Shown one piece after another: positions 58,441 to 64,000 of a stretch of DNA of 64,000 bases. A program made the position numbers and the translations under genes. The stretch spans positions 5,229,905 through 5,293,904 of the forward strand of contig CM072161.1 of NCBI GenBank assembly GCA_036850595.1. Reading direction: 5' to 3'. The DNA comes from Rhyacichthys aspro. Its lineage: Eukaryota > Chordata > Actinopteri > Gobiiformes > Rhyacichthyidae. Positions within the stretch are counted from its first letter, which is position 1; each line of letters begins with the position of its first letter. The notes below the pieces were generated by a model that saw nothing but the letters and a program-made list of their open reading frames with translations, searched no databases and was not told where the DNA came from.

Positions 58441-59460
58441 CTCAAAGTCACAAGGGTTAGCTTTCATCAGACTTGAAGGTAGAGGCTTTTTAAGTGAAAA
58501 TGCAACCACATTACGACGCTAAACAAAGCGGCTTTAAGCAGGATCAGACAGGAACAATGTTGTCCTCTAACATCAATGGATGTCCGTGATAAAAAGCACA
58601 TTGATAATCCACTTTATAGCACTGATGAGGCCGATATAACAGGGGAGTCATATCGAGTGAGACCGAATCCTTGAAGATGAGTAGAAGTACTTGAAGCAGA
58701 AGATATGATAAATCGATGAGCACATGATGTGATGTTGCAGAGAAGAGCGACTGTGGTACATCTCAAACCGGAGCGCGTGCACATAGAGGCCGTGCGTTTT
58801 GTGAAACAGGGACAGTACTTAATGAGCCAAACAAATTGTCAATTCCCATTTGCACCCCCCTTCCCTCAACACCTCTTTTGATAGAAAGCCAATCTGGGCT
58901 CAAAAGAAACAATGGGTCATTGTTGGCCGTGTTCAGCGCTCCAATCCACTGACCAAACATTGCTCAGCTGGCTGCAGCAGCTAATATATTCTGCACAGAA
59001 CAGAAAGCACAACCACTCTGGGAGAAAAAAGACAAAATCACAACATGAAGAGGCTGTGTACGGATAAAAAAAAACAACAAAAAAACAAAAACACTGAGGG
59101 CCCTTACAGCATCCACTGTGGGGTAATAACACATCTGCATTAACAAGACAACATCTGACTAAATTAGTATTCATAAATCATGTTGCTTTCCATATGGGAA
59201 CGGCGATGTGCCTCTCTGCTGTCCCCTGATACACAGAGTAATGAAGGTGGAGGAATATTCAGAGTGCGTCAATAGTCCTCGCAACGAATGCCAGAGCAGC
59301 TCAACGAGGCTTGTGCAGTGCGTGGTTGGTCGTTCTCAGAGGATGCTCACACAGTCGAGCTTCCAGGTTGTGACTTAAATAAAACACCACGACACAGCCG
59401 CATCTGCCTGTAAATACACGCTTTAACCCAGGCAGTGGAACAAGAGCGTCCTTTGTATTT
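58441..59460. other. GC-richer block, candidate cis-regulatory cluster
   Basis: Balanced composition with CpGs at 58620-58800 and 59200-59420, 'gatatgataaatcgatgagc' near 58703 and 'acttaatgagccaaacaaat' near 58818. Minus-strand frames of 60-85 codons are Phe/Cys-rich and unsupported. Confidence 0.35.
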
Positions 59461-60340
59461 TCCTTCGAATTCTCATAGAAAAAGTTAGAGTAGGCTGACA
59501 GAAAATGAAATCAATGCTGGAATTATTGTGTTTATCAACATATTTAGTTATCAACACATCTTGTATTGTATGGTTATTCTAATTGTCATCCTGGGAACAG
59601 TTTGGTAAGTAGACCAATGCAACAACACCCTTCTAGTGGTGGATTTGAGCACTACTGTAAATTAGCTTTCTGCAAGATGCAATATGACCATCAGGAGGAG
59701 TCACGTGGTCATTTGAACAAACATGACAAAAGTACAAAGTAATGCAGTTCAATCATATAGACATTCACAAATATTAGTGATATTTTCATGATAAGAAAAA
59801 TGAAAGATGTTTTCACATTTCAAGCATGTTTGTTAATAGGTTAATGGGATTTATGTACAATACACATTTTCTGACGCATTTAATATCAAATTTAACCAGT
59901 CCGTAATTGTTACCATATTAATGCAGACACAGTACTTTGTAAACAGTCTATTTCCTATGGAGAACCTCGGTGGTTCCCAAACACTAGGTTAGAACCTAAA
60001 AGTGGAGATTTTTTTTTTTAAGTTGCCAAAATTCAACTCAATAATATTAAAAAAACAGTAACATATCTTCTGTAGTACTTCTGTTTTTGGGAGTTGGTCA
60101 TGACCAAGAATGAAACTGGGCACAAATACCCAATAAGACACACACAAAAAAAGAAAAAAATGACATTAAAACACACCAGAAAATTTGGCACAGATAGCAC
60201 AGAAAAAATACAGCATTAGACACAGTAACAGTTATTTATGGGGGAAAAAAAACCACTTTTGTTTGATGTCAAACAACAAATATGTGCCCATAGAGATAAT
60301 TTAATTGACATTTACTGAAACATAATGAGAAGATAACAGT
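59461..60340. other. AT-rich non-coding stretch
   Basis: No gene. 'cttctagtggtggatt' near 59632 recalls the CTAGTGGTG word of the next repeat. Confidence 0.45.
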
Positions 60341-60640
60341 GGGTTAAAGGTGGAGTGTGTAGTTTTTGGTGACATCTAGTGGTGACATTGCAGACACCTA
60401 CAGTAGCACTGCTGGGTCATTCTTTTGTCTATGACCAAACCCAGAAGAAATCAGATTACAAGTTCACTTTGAGTAGTTTAGTTAACAAATGTCTGAACCT
60501 TTAATGCAAGATGGTGTGCTTCTCCTTCAGCAGTGCTCAGTTTGTCCTCTTTGGGCACTTGTAGGAACAGGAAAAGGAAAGTAACATACTTCCACTGGGT
60601 TCCACTGAGGTTTAAGTTTAAATTTTGCCCAATGCCGCTT
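60341..60640 (+). repeat. Teleost 'GTGTGTAG...GACATCTAGTGGTGA' interspersed repeat
   Basis: 'gggttaaaggtggagtgtgt' followed by 'agtttttggtgacatctagt' and GGTGACATTGCAGA closely follows a very common fish repeat whose consensus starts TTAAAGGTGCAGTGTGTAG and continues TTTGGTGACATCTAGTGGTGAGGTTGCAGA. The match is clear to about 60402; the downstream boundary is approximate. The CATCTAGTGG part is also a near-match to CTCF (minus strand). Confidence 0.75.
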
Positions 60641-60870
60641 AAAGGCCCAAACTTGGTTTACGAAAACATTGTGTTTTCCAGTTTTACCTTTACCGCTGTA
60701 CTATGATCCAAGTTATGTTCACAATATCCAATTTATTTGTCATGGTGTGACATTTATTGTTTGTTTCTATCATCCAAAAGTTTTGTTCACCAACACATTT
60801 TCACAGCATGGTCAGACAGGTCAGAATCTTTCATCTTAACAAGCTGTATCATACATCGTTGTTTGTTGGT
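60641..60870. other. AT-rich spacer
   Basis: Nothing supported. Confidence 0.4.
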
Positions 60871-61783
60871 CCGTTTTGACTGCATGTACGGCTGTTAAAT
60901 GACAAGCCATACGTACTGTGTCTGCGGTCGGTGATAATGTCAAACATGCCGTCTGGGTTTTATCAGAGGAATTGGTTAGAGACGAAGACAACGGTTGAAA
61001 TGAGCGACCTCAGTCACTTGTAGGTCCCATTCTGGATCACCCGGTTCTTTCTGTCAGTGTCGACCGTCGGTGCAAACAAGCTCCACGGATGTGTACACAA
61101 GAGTGGGAGTGAGAGGAGTCATTACGTAAGTCCGGGGTGTTGCGAACAGACATAGCCTTGCCATTTGAGTGACAATGATTTCTCCCACTTGCTTCTATTT
61201 TAATGAGAAGGCAGCAGGCGAACTTCGGAGGGGATTGCAGCCCAGTCGGAGCGCCGATGTCTGTCAGGAGAAGACCATTACTACATCGCGAAAACCCCTC
61301 GGAATCAGTAGGTAAAGCGTGATTGTATTGTTGACTGTGCGTCTGGCAGTAATCCGTGCGGCTTCAGTGTTATAAAAAGAAGTAATTGAGAAGCAAAGAA
61401 CAAAGAGCGCGAAATTTTGGTGTGATGATGATGCTTGGGCGGCTCATATATCACATGGTTGTTTACAAGCGACACCTAGCCCGCAGGCTCGGGCTCTATT
61501 CACCTTCAATTAAATCGCAGCTCAAGCAAGTTACGCTTTTTCGGAAAGGGCTAAAGTTTCATGGCACAAAGCGTATCTTGTGGAATTCATTAAATGAGAT
61601 GTGAATATAGGCCTTTCGGTGGCGGTGTGAAGTCATCGCTGCCGTTACACAAGGTAAGAAAGAAAGCAGAGACGTGATTTAAATCCCAGCAGACAGCACT
61701 ATGTGATCCGGATCTGCCATCACTTCATCAGTCACCACCCGGGAGGCTAATTTAGTTTATTTAAATTTGATGGCACGCTGTCA
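60871..61783. other. CpG-rich block, candidate conserved non-coding element cluster
   Basis: High CpG from 60920 to 61680 ('cagtgtcgaccgtcggtgca' near 61055), with 'ccttcaattaaatcgcagc' near 61503 and 'gaattcattaaatgagatg' near 61582. A 72-codon frame (61386-61604) is unrecognised. It runs directly into the duplicated element that follows. Confidence 0.45.
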
Positions 61784-62003
61784 AGAAGCCTCAGAGAAAG
61801 TAAAAGTGACATTTTTTGAACCTTTACCTTCTAAATAGGCACAGACTGCTTGGTGGCGCAGGAAGCCATTGTGATAAGGTTGGCATTTGTTTTATTATTG
61901 CATGATGGAGTTAATTCGGTGCCGTCTTCCACCTCATTGTTATGTATGTCACCTTCTACAGGAGCACACCAGTTGGAGAATTAAACGCGAGCACAAGAGT
62001 CTC
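61784..62003 (+). repeat. Duplicated non-coding element, copy A
   Basis: Aligns in order with 63007-63292: AGCCTCAGAGAAAG, CAACCTTTA-like, AATAGGCA-AGAC-G, GTTGGCA, TTATTATTGCATGATG (61892-61907), a 27-base core beginning TCTTCCACCTCATTGTTATG (61925-61951, one mismatch), TCTACA-G-GCACACC, AATTAAACGC and AAGAGTCT. It is not a repeat I recognise. A locally duplicated enhancer is the likeliest reading. Confidence 0.65.
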
Positions 62004-63006
62004 TTCTGCTGCTCAAAGATGGCGCCAAATCTAGAATAAACCCAGAAAAGAGATAGATTAACTAAAATGTGAAAAAAGGCACTTAAGATTTACCGCCATG
62101 CTTTTAAGAAACCCAGTGAGTAACGTCATTGCCCATGCATTTGTGGAAGATCCTGGTTCATCGCACCAAACTGGAGAGGGGAGTATTCAAATGAATACTA
62201 CAGCCTGATTTACTAAGGTTTTCAACTTGAAAAAAAGCAGGAAATAGAGCATGATGATGAAGTTATTAAGAAAAAGTGACACTACATTACTCTGGTCCAA
62301 AGTAAGTGTAGAGCATTGGGACGTGCTAGGTGTAGATGAAATAGGTGGGTCTACCTCAGTTGAATGCATGTGTCTGCAATAGCACTCAGGAACAGTAAAT
62401 ATGATTTTCTGAGTGGTGACAGATATTGTTGGCGCCATTTATTTACTCACTGGTGATTAATAATAGCTCCCATGTCCCATTTATTTATGTGTCTTGGATG
62501 AGTAATGTGTCAATGTGTTTTTTTTTTTCGTCTGTTGAGGCTGTAGGATGAGTGTAAAGCCCAAGACAAATTTCAGATTTATTGAACAAAAAAAAAAACA
62601 GATCTTGGTGTTTAATGTGTTACTGTGTGAAAGTCAAGGCTCAATTAAGTCAGTGTCAATTAATCAGTGTCAATTAATTAATTGTCAATACAATTAGTTT
62701 AATGGCACAGACCTCTTTCTTTGCAGGACTCTTAGAAGGCCACTGTACTTATACAAACTGTATAAATGTTTCCAAAAGTTCAAGTATTAAAAGTTCAGTA
62801 CTGCAGATATAAAAGAGCCAGTTTTTGCACTAACACTATCAGAAACAACTGCAGTAGGGAAAGTACTCATATGGCAGTGTAAGAGGAGGCCAGATAAGTG
62901 TAAGAGGCCCCAATATCGGTGAAAGCTGATAACACTAGACTAAAAGTTACACTTGAAGATGCAATGTTTCTCCATTCTGGGAATTAAATTTGAATGCTGA
63001 GTTGTG
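62004..63006. other. AT-rich spacer between duplicated elements
   Basis: Includes 'gctcaaagatggcgccaaat' near 62013 (YY1-like AAGATGGCGCC), T runs near 62520 and a run of 'cagtgtcaattaat' words at 62651-62690. No gene. Confidence 0.45.
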
Positions 63007-63292
63007 AAAAAGCCTCACAGAAAGTTAAGCTCTGATTTCAACCTTTAGTTTCCTAATAGGCAGAGACAGCCCAGGCCAGCATCGCAATAAAGTTGGCAGA
63101 AATGTTATTATTGCACGATGTGAGTTTCTGTAAAAACTCCACATGTTCTGTCAAATGGAACGTTGAGCCGAGGAGTAATCCAGTGCTTTCTTCCACCTCA
63201 TTGTTATGTACGTCAGCATCTACAGAGGCACACCTGGGCTTTGCAGAGTCCAACGCTTCTGTCGGATAATTAAACGCAATCAAAAGAGTCTG
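63007..63292 (+). repeat. Duplicated non-coding element, copy B
   Basis: Partner of 61784-62003, about 1.2 kb downstream in the same orientation. It carries TTATTATTGCACGATG (63105-63120) and the 27-base core (63189-63215). Roughly 50 extra bases separate these two words compared with copy A. A 145-codon minus-strand frame crosses it and is not supported as a gene. Confidence 0.65.
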
Positions 63293-64000
63293 TGCATGTT
63301 TTCTCACACACCAAGTGGTATCCTCAGCTGCAAGTGTACGGCGCATTTGAAACCCTTCTGTCGTGAGGTTCAGACAGACTGACACTACGGAGGAAAACAA
63401 AACCACATCAACTTGGGACACAGTGAGAAAGAGCAAGGCAAAAAGGGGAGGGTCGAAAAAAAAACAGTGACAACTCGCCAGGCCTGGCAAACAGCTCTTG
63501 TGTCTCTTTTGTCTTGGTACTAATCTGCATTCCGGAAAGACGCTCCGCTGAAGTGCATCTCATGCAAATGAGCGAGTGGAAAAGACACAGGGGCCCAGCA
63601 TGGCGCAGTCCTTTTCCTGAAATGCAATCAAACAGTAGCCTTGGTTTGTGTGCCTATTCATTTAGCCTGCTTCACTGCTTTTTTCATTAACGGCATCTGC
63701 TTTTGTTGCTCCCCTTCCCCAGTCCTTGTCTGCTTGTTTTGCTGCTCGCCGTGCATGAGCGCTCAGAGATGTGCCACACACACGGGTACATCAAAACCCA
63801 GCTCGCTGTGTACGAGGTAAACGCAAATTCCCAACTCGACTCTTTCAAACACTGAGAAGAAAGTGAGCCTAGAATCTCACAACTTTGAGAATATGCAGGC
63901 GGAATTCACAAAACCGAATTAATCATGAACACATGTCAATTCAGTTTTACTCAAAGTTCAACGTAGCATGAATGAATAACTACCCACTGGGGAACACCTC
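63293..64000. other. GC-richer block, candidate cis-regulatory element
   Basis: Balanced composition to about 63860 with CpGs and a perfect reverse octamer ATGCAAAT at 63563-63570 ('ctcatgcaaatgagcg'). The sequence turns AT-rich at the window end. No gene seen. Confidence 0.35.

Noticed and set aside
63053..63490. 145-codon minus-strand open frame
   Set aside because: Covers a duplicated non-coding element whose partner copy at 61.8-62.0 kb does not preserve the frame.
1..64000. CRISPR arrays, bacterial operons, insertion sequences, rRNA
   Set aside because: No regularly spaced direct repeats, no ribosome-binding-site-led gene runs and no rRNA-like sequence; the composition and repeats are vertebrate.
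1..64000. Conserved microRNA hairpins (let-7, miR-9, miR-124, miR-137 and similar)
   Set aside because: None of the mature sequences I know well was seen on either strand; a systematic hairpin search was not possible by eye.

Overview
This window looks like non-coding nuclear DNA from a ray-finned (teleost, probably percomorph) fish. The background is AT-rich with long poly(A)/poly(T) runs. It carries several interspersed-repeat types that are common in teleost genomes: a CAGCAAGAAGGTT...GTGAATGGTTG element, a 'gacatctagtggtgac' element, a SINE-like element ending in 'agcgctatata', a LINE 3' tail ending in short AATCT-like repeats, and L1-type LINE debris. No operons, bacterial ribosome-binding sites, CRISPR arrays, rRNA or tRNA genes were seen. 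I found no protein-coding exon of a recognisable host gene. The open frames present are short and lie in CpG-rich non-coding blocks, repeats or homopolymer runs.

Layout. About thirty 0.3-1 kb blocks are visibly richer in G+C and CpG, or dense in TAAT/ATTTGCAT-type motifs. They are separated by AT-rich, apparently empty stretches and old repeats. Such blocks sit near 2.9, 5.3, 6.9, 9.7, 12.3, 14.3, 16.8, 19.0, 20.7, 21.8, 23.5, 25.0, 26.8, 28.6, 30.8, 32.8, 34.5, 36.7, 39.3, 41.0, 42.5, 44.6, 46.2, 47.4, 49.9, 51.9, 55.0, 56.8, 58.9, 61.3 and 63.5 kb. This pattern resembles a vertebrate developmental gene desert or a very large intron holding conserved non-coding elements (candidate enhancers). 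That reading is an inference: conservation cannot be measured from one sequence.

Mobile elements. The clearest are a frameshifted C-terminal fragment of an L1-type ORF2 with 3' UTR and poly(A) (14.64-15.08 kb), a LINE reverse-transcriptase C-terminal fragment with a GHVLRKD motif (45.6-45.8 kb), a LINE 3' tail (38.2-38.7 kb), SINE-like and other teleost repeats, and two opposite-orientation copies of an element ending in AAAGTGTTACC (18.2 and 48.2 kb).

Most interesting. Several non-repeat-like segments occur twice within the window: 61.78-62.00 with 63.01-63.29 kb (a 27-base core with one mismatch), 13.79-13.88 with 13.95-14.06 kb, 13.41 with 15.82 kb (around an octamer site), and 40.18 with 40.58 kb. 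These may be locally duplicated regulatory elements. Separately, 53.99-54.48 kb is an extraordinary patchwork of long A, C and G homopolymers. It is most simply read as a sequencing or assembly artefact, and next to it lies a 30-base exact duplicate of sequence found 1.4 kb away.
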